This document shows, one piece after another, positions 1-9,470 of a stretch of DNA of 64,000 nt. Within the stretch, counting starts at the first letter, position 1. The number at the start of each line of letters is the position of its first letter. The position numbers and the translations under genes were made by a program. Origin of the DNA: an uncultured Methanoregula sp. (GTDB lineage Archaea > Halobacteriota > Methanomicrobia > Methanomicrobiales > Methanospirillaceae); assembly GCF_963678795.1 (NCBI RefSeq), contig NZ_OY787453.1, positions 1,364,001 through 1,428,000 on the forward strand, in the 5' to 3' direction. Below the pieces are notes generated by a model that searched no databases, was not told the DNA's origin, and saw only the letters and a list, made by a program, of their open reading frames with translations.

Positions 1-526
1 TCGAGGTATAGTAATCGGTCTCGACTTTCATCTTTTTCGTGCAGTCATATTCAGTTTTTGAGGGAACGAAGACCACATCGATCCGTTCCTCAACAGGACC
101 ATGATCCCCCGTCGGTATGACTTTTAATGGATGGAGGGCCAGGACCGGTATGATATCCGAAGGGATGGTTATCATGGTGGTATTTTCCATGTACCCGCGG
201 GATACCGCCCGGACGGAATGCTCGCCCGGGGAGAGCGAGGTAACAATGATCAGGCCATCTTTTCCGGAAGTTGCCCCGGCGTACCCTCCGTCAACATATA
301 TCCGTGTATTGGCAATACCGACACCGCTGTCGATATTTTTACAGGCAATAACCTGGTTTGATGAGGCCAGAGTATCAACGGAATGAAGTCCTTCAGCAGG
401 ATCGCCGGTCATTGCAGAAGCCAGACCCGCGAGCAGCCCGGCAAGGATGATCCCTGTCAGGATTGCAGAATACATCCCCCGGCAAACGTTTTGCCTTACT
501 GTGCCTGGCTGCGAACCGATCTTCAA
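1..526 (-). CDS. Secreted PEGA-domain protein (3' end outside window)
   Basis: Exported protein read from a TTG at 526 down past the window edge, so only about 175 N-terminal residues are visible. The TTG is chosen because GGGAGGAA lies about 6 bases upstream (near 531-538), and an in-frame ATG at 475 has no comparable site. The first about 38 residues form a signal peptide: a basic N-region, then a hydrophobic core (AILTGIILAGLLAGLASA). Residues about 65-105 contain IYVDGGYAG, then PGEHSVRAVSRGY, the pattern of a PEGA domain, a small beta fold common in archaeal surface proteins. Function is unknown. A TATA-like element at 612-626 fits as its promoter. The next upstream gene on this strand starts near 1560, so this gene is probably transcribed alone. 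High confidence in the reading frame, moderate in the domain call. Confidence 0.75.
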   Translation of the reverse strand, partial: MKIGSQPGTVRQNVCRGMYSAILTGIILAGLLAGLASAMTGDPAEGLHSVDTLASSNQVIACKNIDSGVGIANTRIYVDGGYAGATSGKDGLIIVTSLSPGEHSVRAVSRGYMENTTMITIPSDIIPVLALHPLKVIPTGDHGPVEERIDVVFVPSKTEYDCTKKMKVETDYYTS

Positions 527-611
527 TGACTTCCTCCCGAAAAAACTCCTGTACTCCACATACCCGGATTCCGGGTCACATCTCTTTGGTTGAGACTCTG
601 ATATCTCACAA

Positions 612-626
612 TTATATTTAAATCTT
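612..626 (-). promoter_or_regulatory. Archaeal TATA/BRE promoter for the PEGA protein
   Basis: Read on the minus strand this is AAGATTTAAATATAA, a purine-rich BRE followed by an A/T TATA box, about 90 bases upstream of the TTG start at 526. That would give a leader of roughly 60 bases. The rest of the gap 527-936 shows no convincing gene. Confidence 0.5.
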
Positions 627-936
627 GTGCTTATCGGGAGTTCACAGTGTGACGGCAAATACGGGTTTCCAACATAAAGATTCGGTATAATCAGGTATCG
701 TTCCCGGAACGTGAGCGGACGGACTTGCATCCTGTATACCCGCAGTATGAGTCGGCCAGAGTTTTTCCAGCCTGTCCTGATGAATACTCTGTTTAGAATA
801 ACCTGCGATGTACTGACAGGACTCAGACGAATGGGGTGCGACAACTGTCCCGATACGCTCAGGAAGGGTTTCAAGGTGGGGTATAATACATCGGATCAGT
901 TTTCCGGTTCCCTGTGCAAGCAACAATCCTGGTAGT

Positions 937-1560
937 TCAGGAGTTTCTTCTGATCCCGAATCCAAAGATGATCAGCAATGCACAGGCCGTGAGGGCTCCT
1001 GCAACCGAGAAACCTCCGGATAAGGGGGCGTTCCGGGTTTCATCTGGCAGAACATCAGTATCCAGAGGATACTTTGCATGGAAACGTTCCCGTGCGGGAC
1101 CGATATCAACGGAAATGAGAAGCGAACCGGAATTCCGGTCCGCAAGCTCGAGGGTCCGTATATCCTTATGGTATGGGATAATCAGTTTGAGCCGGGCGGA
1201 ATCTGAATGCACTGCGCCGGTGGTATGGCCTGCTGTCAGGTTTTCATCAACATCTCCTTGCATCATGAGATGATCCCGCGGATCCCAGACATTGAATGTC
1301 AGCAGTGCCGTGCCGTTGGCCGCCCGGATTGTGACGGTATAATGTCCGGCCTGGAGACCCATGTTTGGGGGATGGCCATAGCGTATATCCACCGATTCCA
1401 TGGAAACGGTATCGTTGTCGAGGCCGAGGGAAATTACAATGATCTTTGTTGAATCATCTGCCGGCTCTGCTGCTGCGGAACAAACACCTGCAAGAAGGAT
1501 GAGTATCACGGACACGAGCAGCAGAACGGAGGCCATGTTCTCTACTGAGTATAAAGACAA
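937..1560 (-). CDS. Small membrane-anchored exported protein, unknown function
   Basis: 207 residues if started at the TTG at 1560. An in-frame ATG at 1536 gives a 199-residue form that begins directly at the hydrophobic segment. No strong ribosome site distinguishes the two. Residues about 9-30 are a signal peptide or membrane anchor (VLLLVSVILILLAGVCSA). Residues about 31-180 are a hydrophilic, beta-like outer domain. Residues about 182-203 are a second hydrophobic segment (VAGALTACALLIIFGFGI) followed by a basic tail, so the protein is likely anchored at its C-terminus with the body outside. I do not recognise the domain. It is divergent from the large membrane gene starting at 1668, and the roughly 100-base gap holds A/T-rich elements usable in both directions. 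Confidence 0.6.
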   Translation of the reverse strand: MSLYSVENMASVLLLVSVILILLAGVCSAAAEPADDSTKIIVISLGLDNDTVSMESVDIRYGHPPNMGLQAGHYTVTIRAANGTALLTFNVWDPRDHLMMQGDVDENLTAGHTTGAVHSDSARLKLIIPYHKDIRTLELADRNSGSLLISVDIGPARERFHAKYPLDTDVLPDETRNAPLSGGFSVAGALTACALLIIFGFGIRRNS

Positions 1561-1667
1561 AACTCTATTTTATTCCAGCGATTGCGGCAAGGCCGGATTC
1601 TTATCAAACCTGTCAATAAGATCGAAAAACCACAACAGTTGAATAATATGAAACCGGATTATATACC

Positions 1668-3575
1668 ATGGAAAAAATTCAGATTCAATTTAAGGAATCT
1701 GACTATAAAGTCTATTATGAATATTGCGAACGATATTACCAGATCCACGATATCGTCCGGAAAAAATCCATCCTGACATTCCTGGACCTTTTCAGCAAGG
1801 GTGTCCTTAATGTAGCGGAGCAGGATATTTCGCAGGTAACCCTGTTGCTCTCGCAAAAATGCGAGGAATTAAAGAAATCGTCATATGATAACCGCGGCGA
1901 TGGGGATACAACAACATCCCTCCAGCTTGAGTCCTGTGCTGATATCCTTCATTTCTCCAAAGACCTTGAGAAGATGTACCGCCTTTTCCAGAAACAGGGA
2001 CTGGTGGCAAATTACCTGCTCATCATCGGTACATTTTCCAAAGTGACCGACGCTGCAAAGAACTCTCCTGTCAACGTAATGTACAACCTTGACAACGAAA
2101 CGATCGAATCTCTCTCCCTTCCACTCGTTGATCTTATCCGCGGGAGACTTGGCACCGACCGCGAGTGGCGTTCGGTTCTTCGCGAACTCAATGTTATCGC
2201 TGCCCGGTACAACCGGGTCGCATCCGGCCCGAAATTCGATCTGGATACCATCAAGCTGGTTGCCCCGGCCGTGGTTTACCATTTCAACAAGGATGTCAAG
2301 ACAAGCGAGATCATTTCAGTTGTTCCCTCGTATTTTGATGAATGTGAACTCGATGAATTCGAGACCCTCCTTAACCGGACATCCCAATACCTGCAGGATG
2401 AACTGGACGCGGATATTGACTGGCAAAAGATTGCCGGGCCTCTGAAGATTATTGCTGCGAAAGTTGATGAACAACGGGAAGAATGGAAACGGGAACGCTC
2501 AAAGCTCGAGGATCATTATTCGCTTGCATCTCCGGCCGATATGCTTGCTTCTGAGGGAACGACATCTTCTGCCGGGTCAGTTTCTTCGGCATTCCCCGGT
2601 TCGCCCCGGGTGAATGAGCTGAAAGGATTTGAGATTAATATGAGCCCGGATGGAACAACCGGTGTTGAATCCCCCCTCCAGATATATACAGAAGTTAAAG
2701 AGGACTCCCCGAAACCCGCAATTGTTACCCATCTCCCAATTGTTATCGGCATTTGTATCATCGTTGCCTTCATTTTCGGGAGTGTTATCCTATCCGGGGC
2801 ATGGAATCCCCTAGACATGGGAAATTCCACGCAGAACGGTACCTATCCCAATGGGACGGTTATCAAACCTGCAGCCACCACGGCTAAACCAGCTGCCACG
2901 ACCGCCAAACCTGCAGCAACTACCGCCGCACCTGCAGCAACTACCGCCAAACCTGCGGTTACAACCGTTCAGGCAAGTTATTCCTCTGCCGATGTTGGCT
3001 CCCACCTTCTTGAAATCGGATTTGGTCCCGACAATAATGTCATCCAGAAACCCACAAAAGACCTGCTCGGGATTTCACTCATGGGAGCCGACAAAGACAG
3101 TGACGTTGCGGTGATCACTAATTTTATCAACCAGTTCAATAATTATTCTTCAACTACCAAGATATCCACCAATATCGACACCACCAGCCCGTCAGCAGAT
3201 ATTACTCTTGTTTTTTTACCGGAGTCTTCATTACGCCAGCTGAATGTAGATGCTAATACCCTTATCGTCAAAGATATTCAGACCGGGACTTATTATTTCG
3301 TCCGCACAACCACCACAACTTTTGGGACTTCAAATCAACAGACGTATGTGAATGCCGATCTGAAAGGAAATACGCGAGCCCGCTGGATATTACGTGCCCT
3401 GCTCTATACTATGGGATTCAAGGGAGAAACAGCAAAATATACGGACAGCCTGTTTTATTCCGGCGCAACCGATGCAAAACAAGCGAGTCAAATTGATCTC
3501 AAGGCAATACAGCTGATGTTTGGGAAAAAAGTAACCAATGGCATGACGAAAGCTCAGATTAAGGAATTGTATTAA
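1668..3575 (+). CDS. Single-span membrane protein with extracellular DUF2927-like domain
   Basis: 635 residues in four parts. Residues 1 to about 350 are a soluble, mostly helical, charged region without a recognised family, predicted cytoplasmic. One membrane span lies at about 352-375 (IVIGICIIVAFIFGSVIL). Residues about 398-432 are a low-complexity linker of repeated PAATTAK units (2868-2960), typical of wall-spanning archaeal stalks. The last about 190 residues contain a run of beta-rich sequence, ADITLVFLP, then YVNADLKGNTRARWILRALLYTMGF and a DSLFY motif. That resembles DUF2927, a metzincin-like fold, but without an HExxH zinc site, so catalytic activity is not expected by that route. 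The start ATG is in CCATGG just after an A/T-rich stretch. The gene appears monocistronic, and a T-tract follows the stop. Possible roles are transmembrane sensing or surface anchoring, which is inference. Confidence 0.7.
   Translation: MEKIQIQFKESDYKVYYEYCERYYQIHDIVRKKSILTFLDLFSKGVLNVAEQDISQVTLLLSQKCEELKKSSYDNRGDGDTTTSLQLESCADILHFSKDLEKMYRLFQKQGLVANYLLIIGTFSKVTDAAKNSPVNVMYNLDNETIESLSLPLVDLIRGRLGTDREWRSVLRELNVIAARYNRVASGPKFDLDTIKLVAPAVVYHFNKDVKTSEIISVVPSYFDECELDEFETLLNRTSQYLQDELDADIDWQKIAGPLKIIAAKVDEQREEWKRERSKLEDHYSLASPADMLASEGTTSSAGSVSSAFPGSPRVNELKGFEINMSPDGTTGVESPLQIYTEVKEDSPKPAIVTHLPIVIGICIIVAFIFGSVILSGAWNPLDMGNSTQNGTYPNGTVIKPAATTAKPAATTAKPAATTAAPAATTAKPAVTTVQASYSSADVGSHLLEIGFGPDNNVIQKPTKDLLGISLMGADKDSDVAVITNFINQFNNYSSTTKISTNIDTTSPSADITLVFLPESSLRQLNVDANTLIVKDIQTGTYYFVRTTTTTFGTSNQQTYVNADLKGNTRARWILRALLYTMGFKGETAKYTDSLFYSGATDAKQASQIDLKAIQLMFGKKVTNGMTKAQIKELY
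2868..2960 (+). repeat. In-gene PAATTAK stalk microrepeat
   Basis: Tandem 21-base units encoding KPAATTA with small changes (one copy has AAP, the last PAVTT). They lie just outside the membrane span of the protein at 1668-3575. Such Thr/Ala/Pro repeats act as spacers and are prone to copy-number change. Confidence 0.7.
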
Positions 3576-3582
3576 TTTTTTT
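3576..3582 (+). terminator. T-tract terminator after the DUF2927-like gene
   Basis: A run of seven T directly after the TAA at 3573-3575, matching the T-rich intrinsic terminators of archaea. The following about 620 bases up to 4203 contain no ORF I can support. CCACC and GGTGG arms around 3930-3955 enclose an A/T-rich box but form no obvious known RNA. Confidence 0.4.
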
Positions 3583-4203
3583 GAATTCGTGAATTGAGTC
3601 TGAACCATAAAACTAACGATAAAATCTGGAAATTGTTAAAGAACCAGCGTTCACTGTTACACAGCCTTTCCGAAATGCAGTAGGGTAGAGAATTTTAACG
3701 TTTATGGACAGTCCCATTACAGCAATTAAAATTTCCTGTTGTTTGAATGAAACCTGCGCACTCATATGTTCCCGGAGACATTTCCTGCGGCTTGTTTCCG
3801 CTTATGTGGTGTCATCCGATCGGAACAAAATGGATTAAGCGAACGAACTTTGAATTCATATGATCTTAGATCAATGATTCACTATTTTGAAATTATTCCG
3901 GGAATCTGATTATTCAATTTTTCCACCGTTTATTTAAAAGATCTGGTGGCTAATGATACTATATTCTGACCAGTTTCTCTGATCCTTCCACTACAGGAAG
4001 ACGTTCCTATGAATGGAGTTTTACCGGGGAATTAAAGAAATGAATAAAAACCATATGTGATGCGTATCTGCAGAACCGGGTATACATCCGATTACAAAAT
4101 GGGAGTATCACGTGAAGTATCCACACAAAACAGTTCTCCAGATCTCTGATGAAAATTTACTTTTTATATACAGTTTCTCCGTATGTGAATATCCTCTAGT
4201 TCA

Positions 4204-4902
4204 CTATCCTTTACCTCTTCTAATCCGCCAGCGCCAGAGTAACCCGGCCGCGAGAGCAATGACTGTTCCCCCGATAATCAATTCTTCCGGCCTGCTCCAT
4301 CCGATTTCGGGGATGGTGTGGTTTATGAATCCCCATCCAATGCAGATCCCCGACAGGGCACAGAGCAAGAGTGCCGATAATATAAGTATCCGGGAAAAAA
4401 CACGGCGATTCCTGTTCATAACGACCAGGATCCGGCGATAAAAGACCATTGCCAGCAGGAGAACCCCGATAAGAATTGCAATAGTCAGCTCGAAGGGATT
4501 CTGTATCTCCTGCATCAGCAGGATCCAGATGTAATCCTCGGGCAATCCCCCTTTGAACGGGCCAAGAAAAGGATGATACCAGTTCGAAGGTTCCAGCCAC
4601 ATCATATCGAGTACCTGGTGCGACAGGAGTCCTACTCCAAGAGCAAAGACCTCCGGATCCTGCATCCGCTTCCAGAACAAAATGCCGGTTATCAGGATCA
4701 CGACTGCGATGAAAAGGGTATGTGTATAGATACGTCCGTCCCCGATCGTCAGGGGAAAGATGAGGTGGCCGAGCGGCTTGTCGATCAGGTCGGGAAGAAC
4801 GGAACCGACAACACAGGGCAAAATCCAGCGGCGATCGCGGAGAATATCGCCTAGCAAAAAGCCGAGAATGATGCCGGTCAGCAGGTGGAAGAAAAAAAAC
4901 AT
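4204..4902 (-). CDS. DUF457/YdjM-type membrane protein (metal-dependent hydrolase family)
   Basis: 232 residues. The N-terminus carries an early His (HLLTG), then VLPDLIDKP, YTHTLF and LLSHQVLDM. This spaced His/Asp pattern is characteristic of the YdjM/DUF457 family (PF04307), annotated as membrane-bound metal-dependent hydrolases, though few members have proven activity. Four or more membrane segments are visible, including a C-terminal pair (about 165-190 and 205-222) ending in a basic tail. The ATG at 4902 has no clear ribosome site. An A/T-rich element near 4955-4970 may be the promoter. A 266-residue antisense-frame ORF over the same bases is a shadow. No operon partner is evident, and its substrate cannot be read from the sequence. 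Confidence 0.75.
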   Translation of the reverse strand: MFFFFHLLTGIILGFLLGDILRDRRWILPCVVGSVLPDLIDKPLGHLIFPLTIGDGRIYTHTLFIAVVILITGILFWKRMQDPEVFALGVGLLSHQVLDMMWLEPSNWYHPFLGPFKGGLPEDYIWILLMQEIQNPFELTIAILIGVLLLAMVFYRRILVVMNRNRRVFSRILILSALLLCALSGICIGWGFINHTIPEIGWSRPEELIIGGTVIALAAGLLWRWRIRRGKG

Positions 4903-5157
4903 GTATTGTTTGAGCTGTATGCCATTCTTCTGTTAAAAAGAGTCTTATTCCCGGAATAAATAAAAATCCGTATTCTGTCGTATAATCATCATCAAATAGA
5001 GGAAATAAATCAAACCCCATTCATCTTTTTCGTGGAGGAATTATATTGTGAAGCCTCATACACTTCAGCATAATCAGACGGCATTGCGGAGAGTGTATCC
5101 ATCGCTTGTTAGGATTTGATCCCCGCTGGCGCTACAGTCCTGAACAATTTCCTGATG

Positions 5158-5616
5158 TTATGTCAGGATCAGACTCCGAAACCTGGGATCACGGTATCAT
5201 TTTCGTGAACGTATTTATCGGGAACAGTTCAGGTGCGGAAACGATGTTCTGATCCGGGACGATGTTGCAATAGGTGATAATGTCACGATTGGAAACAACT
5301 CCTGTATCGATACCGATGTCATGATGGCTGATAATATCACGATTGGTGATTCGGTATGGATTCATCCGTCGACAAAAATCGGCAGCTGTATTCTGATCAG
5401 TCCCAACGTCCGGTTCATGAGCGATCCTATGCCTGAACGCACTCCCAGACGAAGATCCCGTGGTATCCTTCTTAAAGATGATGGGTGGACTATTGGCGAG
5501 AATGCTGTTATCGGCCTTAACGTTTGTATTGGTAATGGGGGCATTGGTGATCGCGGATATACTGCAGGATTTTCCAGGGAAATGTTGCTTATAATATTCC
5601 TCGTGCCTGCAACTGA
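5158..5616 (+). pseudogene. Decayed hexapeptide-repeat (left-handed beta-helix) acyltransferase
   Basis: Translation through 5158-5560 gives repeated hexapeptide rungs (DDVAIG DNVTIG NNSCI and DNITIG DSVWIHPSTKIG) followed by VRFMSDPMPER and a further rung pair, typical of sugar N- or O-acetyltransferases. Near 5540-5570 the reading frame is lost. The expected family ending, DFPGNVAYNIP-like, is found in another frame as FQGNVAYNIPRACN and stops at 5614-5616. At the 5' side an in-frame stop lies near 5155 and no good start precedes the rungs. The gene is therefore frameshifted and probably 5'-truncated. It sits just upstream of a sugar epimerase, which fits an ancestral role in glycan acetylation. 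An open stretch from an ATG at 5321 encodes only the middle. Confidence 0.65.
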
Positions 5617-5802
5617 AATCTTTTTATATTTCTCTCGATAATCCCACCTCTGTTGTGGATCTCTGACGATTAATACTCTGCCACAATTTGTTTATTAATG
5701 GATCTTATAGTATAATGATGAATAAATGTTAATGGAATACCGGATGAAAAACGTTAATCATGAACATGTTATTTTAAGAAAATATTCCGTCAGGGTGATA
5801 TA

Positions 5803-6735
5803 GTGAAGTACATTGTCACGGGTGGAGCAGGATTCATCGGATCGCATATCGTTGAGGAACTCGCAAACCGGCAGCATGAAGTGATAATTCTTGATAATTT
5901 ATTCTCGGGAAAACAGGAAAATATCGAACAGTTTCTGTCATGTCCCGGTGTCACGTTTGTTAAGGGCAGCATTACCAATCCCCGCCTTCTCAAAGAAACG
6001 TTTGCCGGTGCAGACGGGGTCTTTCATCTGGGAGCGATTGCTTCCGTGCCAAGATCGGTTGCAGATCCCACTGAAACCCATGATGTCAACCTGACCGGGA
6101 CCCTCAATGTCCTTATTGCAGCCAGGGACTGCAATGTGAAAAAAGTGATCTTCTCCTCGACCGCCGCAATCTACGGGAACAACCCTGCTCTCCCCAAATC
6201 TGAATCCATGATACCGGAGACCCAGTCACCATACGCAGTAACCAAGATTGCCGGAGAGCAGTACGGGGCGATTTTCTCCCATTTATATGGTGTGAAGACC
6301 GTCTCCCTGAGGTACTTCAATGTCTTTGGGCCGCGTCAGGATCCGACTTCACCATATTCCGGTGTTATCAGCCGGTTTATCAAAAATATTCTCACCCGCC
6401 AACCCCTGGAAATATATGGCGACGGGAAACAGACCCGGGACTTTGTCTTTGTCAAAGATGTTGTCAGGGCAAACCTCCTGGCGATCGAAAGCAGTGCCGA
6501 AGGCTCGTTCAATATTGCATGCGGGAAACGTATCGATCTTACGGAACTCGCCGCGATTGTCATGGAGATTACCGGTATTACTGTCCCGATAATCTTTAAA
6601 CCCCCGCGGGAAGGTGACATCCGGGATTCTCTGGCAGATATCACCCGGGCCCGGTATGCATTCGGGTATGAGCCGGAATATACGGTGAAATCCGGTCTTG
6701 AGAAAACGGTTGCCTGGTACAAGAGTCAGTTATGA
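5803..6735 (+). CDS. NAD-dependent sugar-nucleotide epimerase (GalE/WbpP-like)
   Basis: 310 residues, full length for the extended SDR epimerase family. The Rossmann motif TGGAGFIGSH is at 6-15. The catalytic SST...YxxxK set is present, with Tyr144 and Lys148 in SPYAVTK. The RYFNVFGPRQDP signature follows. These features fit UDP-glucose or UDP-N-acetylglucosamine 4-epimerases, which invert C4 of a UDP-hexose through a keto intermediate. Dehydratases carry a different active-site trio. The start is GTG with GGGTGAT about 10 bases upstream. It stands just before the main glycan cluster, separated from gmd by about 1.5 kb, and probably supplies UDP-galactose or UDP-GalNAc to it. The exact substrate cannot be settled from sequence. 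Confidence 0.85.
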   Translation: MKYIVTGGAGFIGSHIVEELANRQHEVIILDNLFSGKQENIEQFLSCPGVTFVKGSITNPRLLKETFAGADGVFHLGAIASVPRSVADPTETHDVNLTGTLNVLIAARDCNVKKVIFSSTAAIYGNNPALPKSESMIPETQSPYAVTKIAGEQYGAIFSHLYGVKTVSLRYFNVFGPRQDPTSPYSGVISRFIKNILTRQPLEIYGDGKQTRDFVFVKDVVRANLLAIESSAEGSFNIACGKRIDLTELAAIVMEITGITVPIIFKPPREGDIRDSLADITRARYAFGYEPEYTVKSGLEKTVAWYKSQL

Positions 6736-6787
6736 ATGGGGATCCTGATCTGTTTATTGACTCCAGCATTAAAAAAAGGGAAATGGA

Positions 6788-7419
6788 TTACTCTGGTTCA
6801 CGAGACCCGCATCCTTCACCGTTTCCACTATTCCTTGCCGGGGGGTCCTGCGGAGTGTTCGTTACCTCCTGAATGGTCCCGGACATAACCCGGTACCGGT
6901 GCCAGGATCTTTCCGGTCCCCTCACCCAGAGCTCGCGGTGAATCTCTTCCGGGAGATTGAGTCCTTGTAATTCCGAGATCTGTTGTGCACAGGTTTTCCG
7001 GATCGTATCCTGTTCATAACCGGCATACTTCAGCCTCCTGACCCGGATGAGACTTGTCCTGCCCATAAAATGAGTAATGAAGTCAAAGGGGAGCGTCGCT
7101 TCGGTTATAATGCCAATCAGCAGGAACCCCCATGCAGTTGCCTGACGCTGTGCTTCTTCGATCGCAACGACCGGTCTGCATCCACGGGTCAGAGGGCATC
7201 ACACCTGTCAGCTGCTTTAACAAGCGGGTTCTGTGACGCAAAATTTAAGGTTTGTTCACGTGGTTCCGGCTGCGGTACATATAACGGTACAGAATTTTCC
7301 CTGGCCCGAATTCTGTAACTTTTATTTTTCCCATTATGGTGCAGTTCATACATGCCATATTTTTTTATCCGGTTTTTATTCTTCTTCCGGTCTAATTGTT
7401 CCTGTGTAGTTATTCTCAT
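6788..7419 (-). pseudogene. Small minus-strand gene split by an apparent frameshift
   Basis: Two co-directional open frames look like one broken gene. Residues 1-76 run from ATG 7419 (AGGAA about 9 bases upstream) and are strongly basic (LDRKKNKNRIKKYGMYELHH), stopping at 7189. Just past that stop another frame is open from about 7185 to 6788. It continues with AIEEAQRQATAWGFLLIGII, a likely membrane segment, then a basic stretch around GRTSLIRVRRLKYAGY. No good start codon or ribosome site precedes the membrane segment, and the first methionine of the second frame lies after it. Hence a single frameshift near 7185 is the simplest reading. Alternatives are two overlapping small genes, or a real translational frameshift. 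I do not recognise the family. Confidence 0.4.
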
Positions 7420-8296
7420 TTTTTCATTTCCTGCCGCAAAACCGGCCCATCGTCCGGCAGGTTTCGGAGCGTACGCTATCTGCTAATACCCCGGAAAATA
7501 GTCTCGTCCTTACTGACCGGAATTCTGTCAGGTCGTGCAGCAACACTATTATATAATTTTTTATATATATGCGTGACTGAAGGAAGATAAAGCCGAAATA
7601 ACATGTATAAATTTCAAATGATTTGATCGAAACGGAAAGCAATTATCGGAAAACCGGAAGGGACCCCGCAGGTTTCGTATCTTAATCCCCGGTGGAGTAT
7701 CATTTTACCAAAACCCCCTATTATTCCTCAAAATTTGCCATTTTCCACGGAAAAATAATTGTTATAGCCGCTATCTGTGAACGGAACTCAGGGTATTTCC
7801 ATGGAAAGGATGTGACAGAAACGACCTTTCAGGAACACCAGTAAAGGGAACGTACCGGGTCCTGTTTTCATCGTGATTTTCCCTGTCCGGTTGCGGATTG
7901 TGGCGGGATTTTTGCGGTGGACAGGTTATCCGGAATATTGTGTTCACCATACCACCATCCCGGTAAAAGAAGCGCTATACGGGCGTATTTTTCCGTTGCT
8001 CAGATTTGTTTTTCCCTGACAGATATTGACTACATGGTAAGTTATTTACAGGCCCGGAAACTTCGTTGTATTTCTTCCTGATTCTGAACTAAAAAAGTCA
8101 GGATAATAACAAATGAAATGGCTGACCTGGATGCATCGGATGTGCTGGCATGTGTTCATCTTTTTTACTATGTCTCAATCACCGAAACCGGCATCCTGGA
8201 TAGTAATTAAAAAAATTTCATTCCATAATTCAATATTTTTTCCGATATTTCAAAATGAGAATATTTCTATTCCGGAACGAATAACATTTTCATGAA
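7420..8296. other. Long intergenic region before gmd
   Basis: About 880 bases without a supportable gene. An A/T-rich stretch at about 7545-7572 (ATTATATAATTTTTTATATATAT) could serve as a TATA box in either direction. The open frames here are short and lack ribosome sites. No tRNA or stable structured RNA was recognised. Confidence 0.4.
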
Positions 8297-9349
8297 ATGG
8301 TTATGGTAAAAAAAGCGTTTATTACCGGAATTACCGGGCAGGATGGATCTTATCTTGCCGAGCTTCTGCTCTCCAAAGGGTACGAAGTTCATGGACTCAT
8401 ACGGCGATCATCAACATTCAACACAAGCCGACTCGACCATATCTTCGTTGATCCTCATGACCCCCATGCTAAACTTTTCCTGCATTACGGTGATTTATCT
8501 GATTCGGAACAGATCGCAAATGTCATGTATAATATCAAGCCCGAGGAGGTTTACCACCTTGGTGCCCAGAGCCATGTCCGGGTAAGTTTTGAAACACCTG
8601 AATATACTGGTAATGTTACGGGACTGGGAACAACTCGTCTCCTGGAAGCGGTACGACGGAGTAACCATGGTATGAAATTCTACCAGGCATCATCGAGTGA
8701 GATGTTCGGGGGAGCAGCGCCGCCTCAGAGCGAGGAGACACCATTCTGCCCACGGAGTCCGTATGCATGCGGTAAAGTCTATTCCTACTGGATGGTGAAG
8801 AACTACCGTGAGGGCTATGGAATGTTCGCCTCTAACGGGATCCTCTTCAACCATGAGTCGCCTCGCCGTGGCGAAACGTTTGTCACGCGCAAGATCACCC
8901 GGGGTATCGCCCGTATTCTGGCAAAAAAGGAGAAATATCTGTATCTCGGCAACCTGGATGCCCGCCGTGACTGGGGGTACTCTCCCGAGTACGTAGAGTG
9001 CATGTGGAAGATCCTCCAGCAGAAAACACCTGATGATTACGTGCTTGGAATTGGGGAAACACATTCTGTCAGAGAATTTTTGGAAGCGGCTTTCTCGTAT
9101 GCCGGACTGTCTGTTGAGAAGCACGTGAAGATCGATCCAAAATATTTCCGACCAACTGAAGTGGAGGTACTGATAGCCAATCCCGAAAAAGCTAGAAAAA
9201 TTCTCCACTGGAAGCCAAAAATAAAATTTGCTGATCTCGTGAAGATTATGCAGGATGCGGATCTCCGGGCTTCAGGACTTGAATCCATTGGTGAAGGAGA
9301 TGCACTGATAGAAAAGATCTTTCCGGATCGCTGGTGGAAAGCAGACTGA
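8297..9349 (+). CDS. gmd: GDP-mannose 4,6-dehydratase
   Basis: 350 residues, normal length. Gmd converts GDP-D-mannose to GDP-4-keto-6-deoxy-D-mannose, the branch-point for GDP-fucose, GDP-rhamnose, GDP-perosamine and GDP-colitose. Visible features are [11 protein letters not shown] at 10-20, SSTFN and RLDH near 38-47, the active-site YACGK with Tyr156 and Lys160, and the highly typical [17 protein letters not shown] segment. The first ATG (8297) is followed two codons later by a second ATG (8303), and neither has a strong ribosome site. A reductase and a ColD-like dehydratase that can both act on its product follow immediately. This is the first gene of the main plus-strand glycan cluster. 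Confidence 0.95.
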   Translation: MVMVKKAFITGITGQDGSYLAELLLSKGYEVHGLIRRSSTFNTSRLDHIFVDPHDPHAKLFLHYGDLSDSEQIANVMYNIKPEEVYHLGAQSHVRVSFETPEYTGNVTGLGTTRLLEAVRRSNHGMKFYQASSSEMFGGAAPPQSEETPFCPRSPYACGKVYSYWMVKNYREGYGMFASNGILFNHESPRRGETFVTRKITRGIARILAKKEKYLYLGNLDARRDWGYSPEYVECMWKILQQKTPDDYVLGIGETHSVREFLEAAFSYAGLSVEKHVKIDPKYFRPTEVEVLIANPEKARKILHWKPKIKFADLVKIMQDADLRASGLESIGEGDALIEKIFPDRWWKAD

Positions 9350-9470
9350 TGCAGTCGGCCCTCACGTCCGGGTTTCTTCCGTGTGATGACGAACCCGGCA
9401 GATCTTCGGCCGAAATATCACGATTTGATCGTGTAAAAACAGAGATATAGTTCAGAGCGGTGTCTAAATC

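Noticed and set aside
642..965. 107-residue minus-strand open frame between the two exported proteins
   Set aside because: No ribosome site, no domain and low-quality composition. Reads like chance.
3576..4203. Possible small RNA in the 630-base gap
   Set aside because: Only weak inverted repeats (CCACC/GGTGG) and A/T boxes. No known RNA recognised.
4220..5020. 266-residue minus-strand frame over the DUF457 gene
   Set aside because: It is a different frame of the same DNA. The DUF457 frame has the His/Asp motifs and membrane segments, this one has none.
8690..9208. 172-residue minus-strand frame over gmd
   Set aside because: Antisense to a certain Gmd coding region.
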